64,000 nucleotides of DNA, taken from an uncultured Akkermansia sp. (GTDB taxonomy: Bacteria > Verrucomicrobiota > Verrucomicrobiia > Verrucomicrobiales > Akkermansiaceae). A model generated the notes under the pieces. It was given only the letters and a program-made list of their open reading frames with translations. It was not told the DNA's origin and did no database searches. The position numbers and the translations under genes were made by a program. The stretch is from positions 1 through 64,000 of the forward strand of contig CALXRG010000001.1 in assembly GCA_944390825.1 (NCBI GenBank). The letters are read 5' to 3'. Shown here piece by piece: positions 28,695-37,905 of this stretch; position 1 is the first letter of the stretch; the number at the start of each line of letters is the position of its first letter.

Positions 28695-28991
28695 GTCGTC
28701 TTTCTGCCCCACCCCGGGTGACTTTTCTCCCCCTCATCGCCGTGCACCCAACACTGCGAACAGACCGGACAGCAACCACTCCCCTACCCCACGGCGTAGG
28801 AAAAAAGTGACAACACTGCTCCGCCGGCCCGCGTCCCTCATCCACTGCCGGGGCCCACCCCAGCCAAAGCACAACCACCCCAGCCAAAGCACAATCCGCC
28901 TGGCCCGGCACAACGGTCCAGCCAGGGCACAACAGCCCGGCCCCGCTAACAACACTCCAGCCGCGTCACACCCACCGCACCGGGTCGGAGC
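28695..28991. other. Repeat-bearing convergent spacer
   Basis: No gene was found between the glycosidase terminator and the 3' end of the kinase gene. AGCACAAC-like units recur from 28857 to 28935, including the 20-bp duplication listed separately. Confidence 0.5.
28857..28894. repeat. Two 20-bp-period tandem repeats
   Basis: ACCCCAGCCAAAGCACAA occurs at 28857-28874 and 28877-28894. Confidence 0.85.
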
Positions 28992-31517
28992 CTACCTCTT
29001 GGCAGGCGGCGGGGGCTGTGGTCTTCTGTGCGGAGGCTTGCGATTGCGCCGGGCTGCTTCATCACGCAAGTGGTGCATTCGCTTCCGCAGAGCCCCACGT
29101 CGCTGAGCATCGTGGCTCTTGAGGAGTTGGGAAAGTTCTTCCTGCCGGCTGCCGTCCGGTCCCCCCATGGGGAAACGGCGCGTGAGCAGCCCAACAATAC
29201 GCTGCTTAAGCTCAGGGGAGAAGTCACTGCGGCTGGTAAGCAGATTGACCACACCGATCATGCGCTCACGCTCCTGCTCAGCCTCAGCAGGTTTGCCATC
29301 GCGGTAAAGCGACGCGACGTGACGCTCACAAGCGGTCAGATAGAGCATAAGCATGCCGGTATCACCGGGAGAAGCAGCCAGCAGACTTTGGGCGTAACCG
29401 AGCGCACGGTTGAGCTGACTGGCGGTCGCCGTATCGTCCGCTTCTTTGGTGCGCCGGCTGCCGACGAGTCGGACGAAGGCACGCTGAGCTGCTTCGGAGC
29501 TGGGATTCTGCTGCAGGATGGATTCAATGATGTCGAGCGCCGTTTTGCCCTCGGGATTGAGTTTGCGGAGCAAGTCCTGCCGCTTGGTAACCCCGATAAG
29601 CTCGGCCTGTCTCAGCCGGGCGCTCTCATCGTCCGGCTGTTCACGCAGCACACCTGCAAGAAGCTCCACGGCCTGCTCGAGAAGACGGCTGCGGGATCTC
29701 CCCCCCTGCGGCAAAGAAGATTTAAGCTGCGGCTCCTGCCCATCCCCCTCTGCCCCAGTCTCCGCAGCCTCACCCACGTCACTGGGACCGGCGGCGCGGC
29801 GCCCCCGAGGCATCTCAGGACGAGGGCCAAAGCCGGGACGCGGACGCTGCTGCATCATGACCAGCTGGAGACTGCGGACAAGCTCGAGTCGCACCTCCCA
29901 GGCCGGGGAATTACGGAGCTCCCCCACCAACGCAAGGAGCAGTTCGCGGGATTCCTGCGCTTTGGCCGGAGTGCGCTGAGCCATCAGGGAGGCGGCGAGT
30001 CCGTTACGGAGTTGGACGGATTCCAGCGTACCGGGAGCAACAAGCCCGACCGCGCGGCGATAGTACTGCTCAGCGGTGGTGAAATCCTGCGTTTTGAGCG
30101 CAATGGAGGCGAGTACACCGCAGGCCCGGCCCACTTGCTCGCCGGGGCTTTCATCCTGCGCCGCGATCGCCTCATAATAGGGCATAAGATCCTGGATGAG
30201 CCGCAGATCTTCCTTGGTGACCTGCAGGAACTCGGAATCCGTGCCGGGCTCGTCTGAAACGCGCTGGAGAACGCGCTGCAGCGCACTGTCTGCGATGCGG
30301 GCGTTGTCCTCTGCGAGCTGGCGCTGCTCGTTTTCCTGTGCGAGGGCCTGCCGGACACGCAGGTAACCGATGCTGACACTGCCCGTAAGCAGCAGCACCA
30401 GCAGAGCAGCGGCGTGGCTCCAGGCCGCTACGGCAGGTCGGCGCCGGATCCACATGATGTAGCGCCGCCAGGTCGAAGCCGCGCGGGCGCGTACCGGTTC
30501 GCCGTCCAGGTAGCGGCGCAAGTCATCCGCCATGTCGCGCATGGAAGCATAGCGATCCGCTGGAGAGAAGCTGATGCTTTTGTTGATGATGTCTCCCAGC
30601 TCGCCTTCGCCCTTGAGCGGCGCAAGTGGCTCATGACAGATGCGGTGAATCAGCTGACCGGGATCAGTTGCAGTGAAAGCGGCGCGGCGGGTCAGCAGCT
30701 CGTAGAGCGTAAGCCCGAGAGCATACTGGTCACCGGCAAAACTGTTCTCCCCTCTGTTGAGACGCTCGGGGGCCATGTAGCGCAAGGTTCCATCGTGGCT
30801 CTGGGTCACGAGCGGAGCCGCCTCCCCCTCGTTGAGGACGGTTGCCAGGCCGAAGTCACTGACATGGATGACGCCCTGCTCATCCAGCAGGAGGTTGCCC
30901 GGCTTCACATCGCGATGCACGACACCGTGGCCGTGAGCAAAAGCAAGTCCCAGCGCAGCCTGGTAGCCTACCTGCGCGACAGCCCGTGCATAGGGAATAC
31001 CCGGAAAAGCACGCATGATGCCGGTGGGACTCACACCCTGCCCCTGCACCAGACTCATGACATAATAACGCAGCTCCCCTTCCTGCCCTGCACCGTACAC
31101 CTCTACTATATTGGTGTGGCGCAGCCCCGCAATGACGCGCGATTCATTTTCGAACGCCTTGAGGTGGCGTGGCTCGGCACTCCAGGCCGGGGACAGGATT
31201 TTGACGGCCACCTCCCGGTTGAGAGATTTCTGCATCGCGCGGAAAACCGTACCCATGCCACCGACGCCGATTTTTTCCAGCAGAAGGTAGCCGCCGAGTT
31301 CATCCGGGTAGCTGACGGTGACCGCCGGACGCGGTCGGGAGTCCCGGCTGAGCCCTTCCATGTCCACCATCGCCGGCAGGAGCTCCATCAGATCTTCGCG
31401 GCATTCGGGATGGGCCGCTGCAAAATCCGGGATGCTGAGAGCCTCACCCGCACGCAAGCGGCTCAGGAATTCTTCGGCCAGTTCGGCCACACGTTCTTCT
31501 TTCTCGGCTTCTGTCAT
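28992..31517 (-). CDS. Membrane-bound Ser/Thr protein kinase with TPR-like periplasmic part
   Basis: An 841-residue Hanks-type kinase. The cytoplasmic kinase domain (about 76-345) has GVGGMG (84-89), catalytic Lys106 in VAVKIL, HRDVKPGN (201-208) and DFG (221-223), so it should be active. One transmembrane helix near 370-390 (HAAALLVLLLTGSVSIGYL) leads to a long extracytoplasmic helical region with TPR-like repeats and a Pro/Arg/Gly-rich insertion. The N-terminal 60 residues form a small helical module often seen in planctomycete and verrucomicrobial kinases. It lies 119 nt downstream of an ECF sigma factor gene on the same strand, a pairing known from STK-associated ECF groups. Confidence 0.9.
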   Translation of the reverse strand: MTEAEKEERVAELAEEFLSRLRAGEALSIPDFAAAHPECREDLMELLPAMVDMEGLSRDSRPRPAVTVSYPDELGGYLLLEKIGVGGMGTVFRAMQKSLNREVAVKILSPAWSAEPRHLKAFENESRVIAGLRHTNIVEVYGAGQEGELRYYVMSLVQGQGVSPTGIMRAFPGIPYARAVAQVGYQAALGLAFAHGHGVVHRDVKPGNLLLDEQGVIHVSDFGLATVLNEGEAAPLVTQSHDGTLRYMAPERLNRGENSFAGDQYALGLTLYELLTRRAAFTATDPGQLIHRICHEPLAPLKGEGELGDIINKSISFSPADRYASMRDMADDLRRYLDGEPVRARAASTWRRYIMWIRRRPAVAAWSHAAALLVLLLTGSVSIGYLRVRQALAQENEQRQLAEDNARIADSALQRVLQRVSDEPGTDSEFLQVTKEDLRLIQDLMPYYEAIAAQDESPGEQVGRACGVLASIALKTQDFTTAEQYYRRAVGLVAPGTLESVQLRNGLAASLMAQRTPAKAQESRELLLALVGELRNSPAWEVRLELVRSLQLVMMQQRPRPGFGPRPEMPRGRRAAGPSDVGEAAETGAEGDGQEPQLKSSLPQGGRSRSRLLEQAVELLAGVLREQPDDESARLRQAELIGVTKRQDLLRKLNPEGKTALDIIESILQQNPSSEAAQRAFVRLVGSRRTKEADDTATASQLNRALGYAQSLLAASPGDTGMLMLYLTACERHVASLYRDGKPAEAEQERERMIGVVNLLTSRSDFSPELKQRIVGLLTRRFPMGGPDGSRQEELSQLLKSHDAQRRGALRKRMHHLRDEAARRNRKPPHRRPQPPPPAKR

Positions 31518-31609
31518 GATGTATCCTCCGCAGATGCAGGGTCACTGGAATCAAACGTGGTATCGCTGCGCTCCGGGGCGGGCGGCACATGGGCGCCGCC
31601 CGGTTCCGC

Positions 31610-31642
31610 CGCCCTCTTTTCAGAATCGCCCTCTTTTCAGAA
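31610..31642. repeat. Two 17-bp tandem repeats at the sigma factor 3' end
   Basis: CGCCCTCTTTTCAGAA occurs at 31610-31625 and 31627-31642. The right-hand copy contains the stop codon of the sigma factor gene. Confidence 0.8.
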
Positions 31643-32218
31643 CAGAGAGAGGGACTCCAGCAACTCGCGGAGGCGCTTGAGCGCACGCACGTAGCGAATG
31701 CTGGCTGCCTTCGGGGCGATACCCAGCACGGCGGCGCACTCGTTATTGCCCAGCTCCTCAAAATGGCGCAGTTCGAGTATCTCGCGATCCACCGGCGAGA
31801 GCTCAGCCAGCACGCGGCGGGTCTGCGCCTGTCGCTCCAGGCGCAGCATATGCGTGCGCGGGCTGGAAATCGTATCGACAAACTGCGCCCAGGCATCCAC
31901 GCGGGCACCGTCATCACCCTCCGGCAGCTCACTCTCTTTCATGGCGTCCCGCTTGCCGGCGCCGAGATGCCGGCGCACCTGATCAGCGAGCGTTTGCAGC
32001 GCTATGCGCCGCAGCTTCACGTACATGGGCACGTCGGGCTCGGCCTGCAGGAACTCCAGGCGGCGCCCGCAATCCATATACACCTCCTGGGTCAGATCCT
32101 CCACGCTGAGCCGGCGGCGCAGGACGGGGGGCATCTTCATCTCCAGCAGGCGCGAGATGCGATCACGGTGAGCCAGCCAGAGCTCGGCCAGCCAGAGGTT
32201 GTTCGCGTTGTCTTCCAT
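31637..32218 (-). CDS. ECF-type RNA polymerase sigma factor (kinase-associated)
   Basis: A 193-residue sigma factor. Region 2 (VEDLTQEVYMDCGRRLEFLQ and VKLRRIALQTLADQVRRHL) and region 4 with its HTH (SPVDREILELRHFEELGNNE, then APKAASIRYVRALKRLREL) are both clear. The spacing and the adjacent Ser/Thr kinase gene match ECF groups of Planctomycetes and Verrucomicrobia that are linked to kinases instead of anti-sigma factors. It is probably controlled by phosphorylation from its partner. No consensus promoter is seen upstream, consistent with autoregulation. Confidence 0.9.
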   Translation of the reverse strand: MEDNANNLWLAELWLAHRDRISRLLEMKMPPVLRRRLSVEDLTQEVYMDCGRRLEFLQAEPDVPMYVKLRRIALQTLADQVRRHLGAGKRDAMKESELPEGDDGARVDAWAQFVDTISSPRTHMLRLERQAQTRRVLAELSPVDREILELRHFEELGNNECAAVLGIAPKAASIRYVRALKRLRELLESLSLF

Positions 32219-32329
32219 GTTTCCCTTATGGTGATGAAAACGAAATTCGGCACGCTTTGTCTACACACGCACCGGAAGACATCCCGGTGCACAGAGACGG
32301 ACCGGGATGGCCTCCTTCCCCGGGCGGGA

Positions 32330-33343
32330 TTATTCCGAGAGACTTTCTTCGCGCAAGTCGCGGTTCATGAGTTCGCGCAAAGCTTCGCGCGCGGGTTTAC
32401 CGTTGTAGAGGATATCATGCACCGCATCGATCAGAGGGGTGCGCACCTGAAGTTTGCGGGCGAGCTGGTAAGCGGAGAGGGTATTAGGAATTCCCTCGAC
32501 TACCTGACCGATGCGGGCCTGACATTCCTTGGATGGGACCCCGGCAGCCAGCAGACGGCCGGCTGTGAGATTACGGCTGTGCTCGGAGTAGCAGGTCACC
32601 ACCAGATCACCCATGCCGGAAAGTCCCATGAAAGTCTCCATGCGGCCGCCGCAGGCCAAGCCGAGGCGTGTCATTTCCGCGAGTCCCCGCGTGGCAAGCG
32701 CGGCGCGGGCGTTGTCGCCCAGCCCAAGCCCCGCGACGATACCGCTGGCGAGCGCATAGACGTTCTTAAGTGCTCCGCCCAGCTGCATACTCACGATGTC
32801 CGTGCTGGTGTAAATACGCAGGAAAGGCGCGCTGAGGCGCTTCTGGACAGCGGAAGCGAGGTCGATGTCGCTGAATCCTACGAGCGTAAGGCTGGGAAGT
32901 CCCAGCACGATATCCTCGGCATGATTGGGGCCGGAAAGAGCCCCGACAGGACAAGTGATGTACTCCCCGAGAATCTGGGACATCAGCAAGTTCGTATCTT
33001 TCTCAATGCCCTTGGAACAGGAAACGACCACAGCATTCTCCGCCAAGCCTGCCACGCTGAGGCTCTGGGCCACGGAACGCATCACCACACTCGGCACAAC
33101 CACCAGCACGAGATCAGCTCCGGCCACGTCCGCCCAATCACTGGTCACGGTGACGTTGGCAGGCAGGGGCATGGCCCCCTTCACCGGTGAGAGGCTGTGG
33201 CGGGTCTCCCGGATGATGGCGGCTTCCGTCTCGCGGTATGTCCAAAGCACGACCGGGTCACCATTTTGCGCAGCGGTGAGAGCGAGGGCGGTTCCCCAGG
33301 CGCCGGATCCGATAATTGCAATTTTGTTGAAATGAGCTTCCAT
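32330..33343 (-). CDS. gpsA: Glycerol-3-phosphate dehydrogenase [NAD(P)+]
   Basis: A 337-residue enzyme making sn-glycerol-3-phosphate for phospholipid synthesis. The N-terminal Rossmann motif is GSGAWG (12-17). The catalytic Lys lies in LGGALKNVYALASGI, and the C-terminal signature GLGDNARAALATRGLAEMTR is complete. It begins 3 nt after the stop of plsY, so the two steps from dihydroxyacetone phosphate to acyl-glycerol-3-phosphate are made from one transcript. Confidence 0.96.
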   Translation of the reverse strand: MEAHFNKIAIIGSGAWGTALALTAAQNGDPVVLWTYRETEAAIIRETRHSLSPVKGAMPLPANVTVTSDWADVAGADLVLVVVPSVVMRSVAQSLSVAGLAENAVVVSCSKGIEKDTNLLMSQILGEYITCPVGALSGPNHAEDIVLGLPSLTLVGFSDIDLASAVQKRLSAPFLRIYTSTDIVSMQLGGALKNVYALASGIVAGLGLGDNARAALATRGLAEMTRLGLACGGRMETFMGLSGMGDLVVTCYSEHSRNLTAGRLLAAGVPSKECQARIGQVVEGIPNTLSAYQLARKLQVRTPLIDAVHDILYNGKPAREALRELMNRDLREESLSE

Positions 33344-33346
33344 GAG

Positions 33347-34051
33347 TTAGTGAGATTTCTTGCTGAAGGCTTTAGGCTCTGTTCCGTTGAGGAGACGGCC
33401 GATGTTGGCGCGGTGCTTGTACACCACCAACACGAAGATAAAGAAAATCGCCCCGGGGATAATCCAGTCCCGTCCGCTTGGCTCGGGTTCGCCACCATCA
33501 AACTCCACACAGGACACCACGACCATCGCCAGCCCTGCCACCATGCTGGAAAGGGACACGTAACGGGTCAGCGCCATACATAGGACCCACACCGCCACAG
33601 CGATGCCCCCCATCAACGGAGAAACCGCAAACAGGCAGCCGGCGGTCGTCGCCACTCCCTTGCCCCCTCTGAAACGCAGGAAACACGTGTAGGTATGACC
33701 CAGGATAAGCGCAAGCATCACGCCAAGGAACTGCAGCAGCTGAGCGCTGGAAAGATCCCCCAGATCGCCCCCCATTACCCACTTCACCATCAGCAGGGGG
33801 AGGAACCCCTTAAGAAAATCACAAATAAACACGGGAATCCCCCACTTCTTACCGAGCACCCGCACCGTATTGGTCGCGCCGATATTTTTGGAACCGTGCT
33901 CGCGCAGATCAACCCCCTTGATTTTGCCGGCCAGGTAGCCAAAGGGAATCGAACCAATCACGTACGCCAGGATGATGGACAGCAGCGGCATCGACACGAT
34001 GAGGTCCATCAGGTTGAGAAAAACAAAGAGGGTGAGGTTTGATGTCTCCAT
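33347..34051 (-). CDS. plsY: Glycerol-3-phosphate acyltransferase PlsY
   Basis: A 234-residue multi-pass membrane acyltransferase using acyl-phosphate. The three conserved motifs are present: SIPFGYLAGKIKGVDLREHGSKNIGATNT (read in pieces), LKGFLPLL, and GHTYTCFLRFRGGKGVATTAG. Six or seven hydrophobic helices are visible. The start is fixed by the -10 box ending 8 nt upstream. An internal Met at residue 15 would also give a complete protein, but it would need a leader. It is first in an operon with gpsA. Confidence 0.95.
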   Translation of the reverse strand: METSNLTLFVFLNLMDLIVSMPLLSIILAYVIGSIPFGYLAGKIKGVDLREHGSKNIGATNTVRVLGKKWGIPVFICDFLKGFLPLLMVKWVMGGDLGDLSSAQLLQFLGVMLALILGHTYTCFLRFRGGKGVATTAGCLFAVSPLMGGIAVAVWVLCMALTRYVSLSSMVAGLAMVVVSCVEFDGGEPEPSGRDWIIPGAIFFIFVLVVYKHRANIGRLLNGTEPKAFSKKSH

Positions 34052-34059
34052 GCGGATTG

Positions 34060-34088
34060 AGTATACTCTCGTCAGCTCGGCTTGGCAA
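34060..34088 (-). promoter_or_regulatory. plsY-gpsA promoter
   Basis: Minus strand TTGCCA (34083-34088), 17 bp, TATACT (34060-34065) within the palindrome GAGTATACTC, 8 nt to the ATG. Confidence 0.78.
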
Positions 34089-34183
34089 CAGATTTTTTAG
34101 AGCGCCATGCCCGACGCCCGCCGCGGCGGGTGCCCGCATTTCCGGCTTTTCTTCGGCGGTGTTTTGTGGCAGAATACGGCGGC

Positions 34184-36715
34184 ATGTTACCGATTGAATC
34201 CATCCGGGGAGACATTCTCACCGCTGCACGCGAGCCGGGCTTCTGCGTTCTGCTGAGTGCACCGACCGGCTCAGGCAAATCGACGCGTGTGCCGGGCATG
34301 CTGCTGGAAGCCGGCTGCGGTGCGAGAGGCTGCGTCCTGGTGGTGCAACCCCGGCGGCTCGCAGCCCGCCTGCTGGCTGGTTATGTAGCCGCGCAATACC
34401 CCTGCCCACTCGGGGAGGAGGTCGGCTATGCGGTGCGTTTCGACTCCCGCCGCAGCGAGCGCACGCGGATTTTGTTCATGACGGATGGCATGCTGGAGCG
34501 GAGGCTCAGCGAGGACCCGCTGCTCAGCGGGGTATCGGCTGTGGTGTTCGACGAGGTGCACGAGCGGCGCCTCTCGGGCGATCTGTGCCTGGCACGCGTG
34601 CTGGAATTGCAGCGGGGCGAGAGGCGTGACATCGGGGTGTTCGTGATGTCAGCCACTCTCGAGCTCGACAAGCTGCAAGCCTACCTGCCCCAGGCCCGGG
34701 TGCTGCGCGCCGAGGGACGCCTCTACCCCGTCGACATCACCTACCGCCAGGCAGTCCCTGCACGCGACCGCTTTGGCTACATCAGCGTGCCGCCGGTTTG
34801 GGAGCAATGTGCCGAAGCTGTACGCACACTCGCGGGGAACCCGGACAGTGGTGACATCCTGGTGTTTTTGCCCGGAGCCTATGAAATCCGGCGGACCGTG
34901 GAGCTCCTCGACAAGGCGGGCTGGATGCGTGGGCGCGAGGTCTTCCCGCTGCACGGCCAACTCACCCCCGAAGCCCAGGCACGTGCCGTCGCATGCGGTG
35001 AGCGACCGCGTGTGATTGTATCCACCAACATCGCCGAAACCTCCCTGACCATCGAAGGCGTGCGCTCCGTCGTCGATGCTGGTACGGCGCGGGAAGCCTG
35101 CTGGGATCCGCAGAGGGGCATCCCGACGCTGCATATCGTCCCAATCTCCCAGGCCCAGGCCGAGCAGCGGGCGGGCCGGGCCGGGCGCCTGGGCCCCGGC
35201 CGCTGCATCCGGCTGTGGAGCGAAGCCGAGCAGCGCCGCCGCCCTCCCTTCCCCTCACCTGAGGTCCACCGGGCCGACCTCTCTGCAGCGTTTCTCAATC
35301 TCCTCGCCTGGGGATACCGCGGGCTGGAGGGCATCCTGCGCTTTCCCTGGCCGGATGCTCCAACCGAAGCAGAAACGCGCCGGGCGTGGCAGTTGCTGGT
35401 AGATCTCGGCGCGGTCGCACCCGATGGCTCTCTATCCACTCTCGGGCGAGCCATGCAGCGCTACCCGCTGCCGCCCGTTCTGGCCCGGCTCATGGTAGCC
35501 GGGCGCGAGCTGGGCTGCGAAGTCGAAGCGGCCAGCGTCTGCGCCCTGCTCCAGGGAGAACCCGTCGAACTCGCCACCGGGCTCAGCCGTAGCCTTCGGA
35601 ACGAACAGGACTACACAGATTTCCAGGCAGAATGGAGAGCAGTCCAAGCCGCTGAGCGCCTGCATTTTGAACCACAGGCCTGCACCCAGCTCGGCGTCAT
35701 GGGCCGGGCTGCCCGGGAAACCCTGGCCGCTTGGCGCCAACTGCTGCGCTATACCACTCCCCCGGCCTCCCGCGCACCGGAACCGGATTTCAACGCTGCG
35801 CGGCGCGACCTGACTCAGGCACTGCTCCTGGCCTACCCGAACCACGTCGGCGTCCGCAACAGCACGGCGACCGGCACCGCCCGGCTCACCGGCCGCCGAG
35901 GCGGCAAAATCGCATCCGACTCAGTGGCCCGGGATGCAGAATGTTTCCTGGCGGGAAGCCTGGCCGAAGTCGGCGGCAAACAAGTGGAAACCCGCATTGG
36001 CCGCTGCACCGTGCTTGATACCGCCCAGCTCCCGACGCACGAGGATGATGCCGCAGTGTACGATCCTGTCCGCAAGCGCGTGCTCAACATGCACCGCACC
36101 CTCTACCGCGATCTCGTTCTGCGCGAAAAAGAAAGCGGCACTCCCGCCGCCGAAGCGGCAGCGGAACTGCTGGCCGACCAGGTACTGCGCGGCAACCTGC
36201 GGCTGGAAGGCTGGGACGGGCATGTCCTGCAATGGCTGAACCGCCTTCACTGCCTGCGGCAGGCCATGCCCGAGCTGGAGCTGCCGGATTTTGGGGAGGA
36301 CGACCGGCGCGTCGCCATCACCCTGCTCTGCGAAGGAGCGACCAGCTACAAAGATATCAAAGACCGCCCGGTTCTGCCCATCCTCCAGGAATGGCTCAGC
36401 CCGTGGCAGCGCGACTGCCTCAACCGCTACGCGCCCAAAGCCATCACCCTGGCCAACGGACGCGAGGTGAAGTTGCTCTACCGTGATGACGGCACTCCGG
36501 TTTTCTCCCTGAAATGTCAGCTCCTCTTCGGAGTACCCGAAACACCCCTTATTGCCGACGGGCACGTGCGCTGCCTCGCCGAGATTCTCGCTCCGAACCA
36601 GCGCCCCTACCAACTCACGGCCGATCTGGCGTCTTTCTGGCGCACAGGCTACCACCAGATGAAAAAAGACCTCGCCGGGCGCTATCCCAAGCACAACTGG
36701 CCCGACACCCCATAA
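34184..36715 (+). CDS. hrpB: ATP-dependent helicase HrpB
   Basis: An 843-residue DExH-box RNA-helicase-like protein. Motifs: APTGSGKST (26-34), QPRRLAA, DEVH (123-126), SATLE, STNIAETSLTIEG and QAEQRAGRAGRLGPG. The C-terminal HrpB-specific region is full length. An in-frame start 102 nt upstream is rejected because the family begins with LPIES and a -10-like CAGAAT ends 8 nt before 34184. Its physiological role is poorly known even in E. coli. It is divergent from plsY and stands alone. Confidence 0.93.
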   Translation: MLPIESIRGDILTAAREPGFCVLLSAPTGSGKSTRVPGMLLEAGCGARGCVLVVQPRRLAARLLAGYVAAQYPCPLGEEVGYAVRFDSRRSERTRILFMTDGMLERRLSEDPLLSGVSAVVFDEVHERRLSGDLCLARVLELQRGERRDIGVFVMSATLELDKLQAYLPQARVLRAEGRLYPVDITYRQAVPARDRFGYISVPPVWEQCAEAVRTLAGNPDSGDILVFLPGAYEIRRTVELLDKAGWMRGREVFPLHGQLTPEAQARAVACGERPRVIVSTNIAETSLTIEGVRSVVDAGTAREACWDPQRGIPTLHIVPISQAQAEQRAGRAGRLGPGRCIRLWSEAEQRRRPPFPSPEVHRADLSAAFLNLLAWGYRGLEGILRFPWPDAPTEAETRRAWQLLVDLGAVAPDGSLSTLGRAMQRYPLPPVLARLMVAGRELGCEVEAASVCALLQGEPVELATGLSRSLRNEQDYTDFQAEWRAVQAAERLHFEPQACTQLGVMGRAARETLAAWRQLLRYTTPPASRAPEPDFNAARRDLTQALLLAYPNHVGVRNSTATGTARLTGRRGGKIASDSVARDAECFLAGSLAEVGGKQVETRIGRCTVLDTAQLPTHEDDAAVYDPVRKRVLNMHRTLYRDLVLREKESGTPAAEAAAELLADQVLRGNLRLEGWDGHVLQWLNRLHCLRQAMPELELPDFGEDDRRVAITLLCEGATSYKDIKDRPVLPILQEWLSPWQRDCLNRYAPKAITLANGREVKLLYRDDGTPVFSLKCQLLFGVPETPLIADGHVRCLAEILAPNQRPYQLTADLASFWRTGYHQMKKDLAGRYPKHNWPDTP

Positions 36716-36774
36716 GCCGTCCCCGCGGCTGTAAGCCTGCCGCCTGCCCCGCAGCCCCCTGCTGTCTCCACCGG

Positions 36775-36807
36775 CCTTCTTTGAGCCTTCCTCAAGCCTT
36801 CTTCGAG
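36775..36807. repeat. Three 11-bp tandem repeats after hrpB
   Basis: CCTTCTTTGAG, CCTTCCTCAAG and CCTTCTTCGAG follow one another directly. Confidence 0.75.
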
Positions 36808-36895
36808 CCCCCACCAGCCGCCTCTCCCGGGGACAACGTCCAACCGAGCCACCCTCGGCTGAAGCCGAAGAAACACACGGCACCCGGCGCAGCAA

Positions 36896-36958
36896 GCGCC
36901 CGGTACGGGCATGTACCGGGCGCCGTGCAGTACGGGGGGCTTTCATATGCCCCCGTAC
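36896..36958. terminator. Two adjacent GC-rich hairpins between convergent genes
   Basis: A perfect 11-bp stem GCGCCCGGTAC (36896-36906) pairs with 36913-36923. A second 9-bp stem GTACGGGGG (36930-36938) pairs with 36950-36958. They sit between the converging hrpB and ArsC-like genes and probably act as bidirectional transcription barriers. There is no strong T-tract. Confidence 0.55.
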
Positions 36959-36977
36959 CCTTGCAGGGAAAACCGTA

Positions 36978-37334
36978 TCAGGACAGCTTCTCGCTCCATG
37001 CCTCAGCCTTAAAGCCTGGCACCACGCCCTTATCAGTCACCAGAAGCGGGCGCTTCACCAGCATGCCGTCCGACGCCAACAAGGCGAACATCTCATCTTC
37101 GCTCATCGTTTTGAGCCGTTCAGCCAGCTGCATCTCACGGTACTTGGTACCGCAGGTATTGAAAAACCTGCGCAGAGGCAGCCCGCTCTGCTTCCACCAG
37201 GCACGCAGCTCCTCCTCTGTCGGGTTCTGCTCCACAATGTGGCGATCATCAAAACTCACTCCCTGCTCCCTGAGCCAGGCAGCAGCCTTCTTGCACGTCG
37301 TGCACTTCGGGTATTCGACAAAAAGCGTCTTCAT
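36978..37334 (-). CDS. ArsC/Spx family thioredoxin-fold protein
   Basis: A 118-residue member of the ArsC/Spx/YffB family. CTTCKKAAAWL near the N-terminus carries the CxxC pair of the family, and LRRFFNTCGTKYREM and VKRPLLVTDKGVVPGF match its C-terminal motifs. It may be a glutathione- or thioredoxin-dependent reductase, or a Spx-like regulator; sequence alone does not decide. Start 37334 follows from a promoter whose -10 box ends 7 nt upstream. Confidence 0.85.
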   Translation of the reverse strand: MKTLFVEYPKCTTCKKAAAWLREQGVSFDDRHIVEQNPTEEELRAWWKQSGLPLRRFFNTCGTKYREMQLAERLKTMSEDEMFALLASDGMLVKRPLLVTDKGVVPGFKAEAWSEKLS

Positions 37335-37341
37335 GAGCCAC

Positions 37342-37369
37342 ATTATACTGATTCTAATCTGAGACGCAA
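37342..37369 (-). promoter_or_regulatory. Promoter of the ArsC-like gene
   Basis: Minus strand TTGCGT (37364-37369), 16 bp, TATAAT (37342-37347), 7 nt to the ATG. Confidence 0.75.
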
Positions 37370-37392
37370 GAGAAAATTTACCCACCGCACCA

Positions 37393-37414
37393 ATTTCACC
37401 TGCATTTCACCTGC
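37393..37414. repeat. Two 11-bp tandem repeats
   Basis: ATTTCACCTGC is repeated exactly at 37393-37403 and 37404-37414, between the two divergent promoters. Confidence 0.8.
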
Positions 37415-37509
37415 ATTTTCCTCCTTCCTACTACTAAGCTTCGGCTGACCGGCCCGACACGTGAAGCGACAAATTTTCCGCGATTTTTACCATTTCACCG
37501 ATATTTTTC

Positions 37510-37537
37510 TTGCCAAAGCGGGGGATGCGTGTATAAT
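37510..37537 (+). promoter_or_regulatory. rpmI-rplT promoter
   Basis: TTGCCA (37510-37515), 16 bp, TATAAT (37532-37537), 9 nt to the ATG at 37547. No Shine-Dalgarno sequence can fit. Confidence 0.82.
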
Positions 37538-37546
37538 TCCCGCACC

Positions 37547-37756
37547 ATGACCCGCAAAGGTGGTATTAATAAGACACGTAAGGCAGTTGCCAAGCGTTTC
37601 AAGGTAACCGGTACGGGCAAGGTCCTGCGTCGCAAGCAGGGTAAGCGTCACATTCTCCAGAAGAAGTCCAGCAAGCGCAAGCGCGCTCTGGGCAAGCCCG
37701 CTCTGGTCGACGCTACCCAGGTTTGGGCCGTCAAGCAGAACCTTCCCTTCGGTTAA
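37547..37756 (+). CDS. rpmI: Ribosomal protein bL35
   Basis: A 69-residue, strongly basic large-subunit protein. TRKGGINKTRKAVAKRFKVT and GKRHILQKKSSKRKR match bL35. The in-frame ATG at 37529 is rejected because it lies just upstream of, and partly inside, the -10 region. infC, which usually precedes rpmI, is absent; the promoter lies directly in front of rpmI. rplT follows after 149 nt. Confidence 0.95.
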   Translation: MTRKGGINKTRKAVAKRFKVTGTGKVLRRKQGKRHILQKKSSKRKRALGKPALVDATQVWAVKQNLPFG

Positions 37757-37905
37757 GCCGAGGAACCTGGCTCCCAGCCAAAGCACCCGCCCGCGAATCG
37801 GGCGGCCTTCATGCAGCCTTCCTCCCGACAGTGGAGGATAGAACGAGCGAGACTGCAAGGAGGTGAGGAAGAACAGTTCGTTCACACATCTACGAAGAAC
37901 ATACT

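Noticed and set aside
29028..30257. Plus-strand frame inside the kinase gene
   Set aside because: Shadow of the Ser/Thr kinase, whose catalytic motifs are intact on the minus strand.
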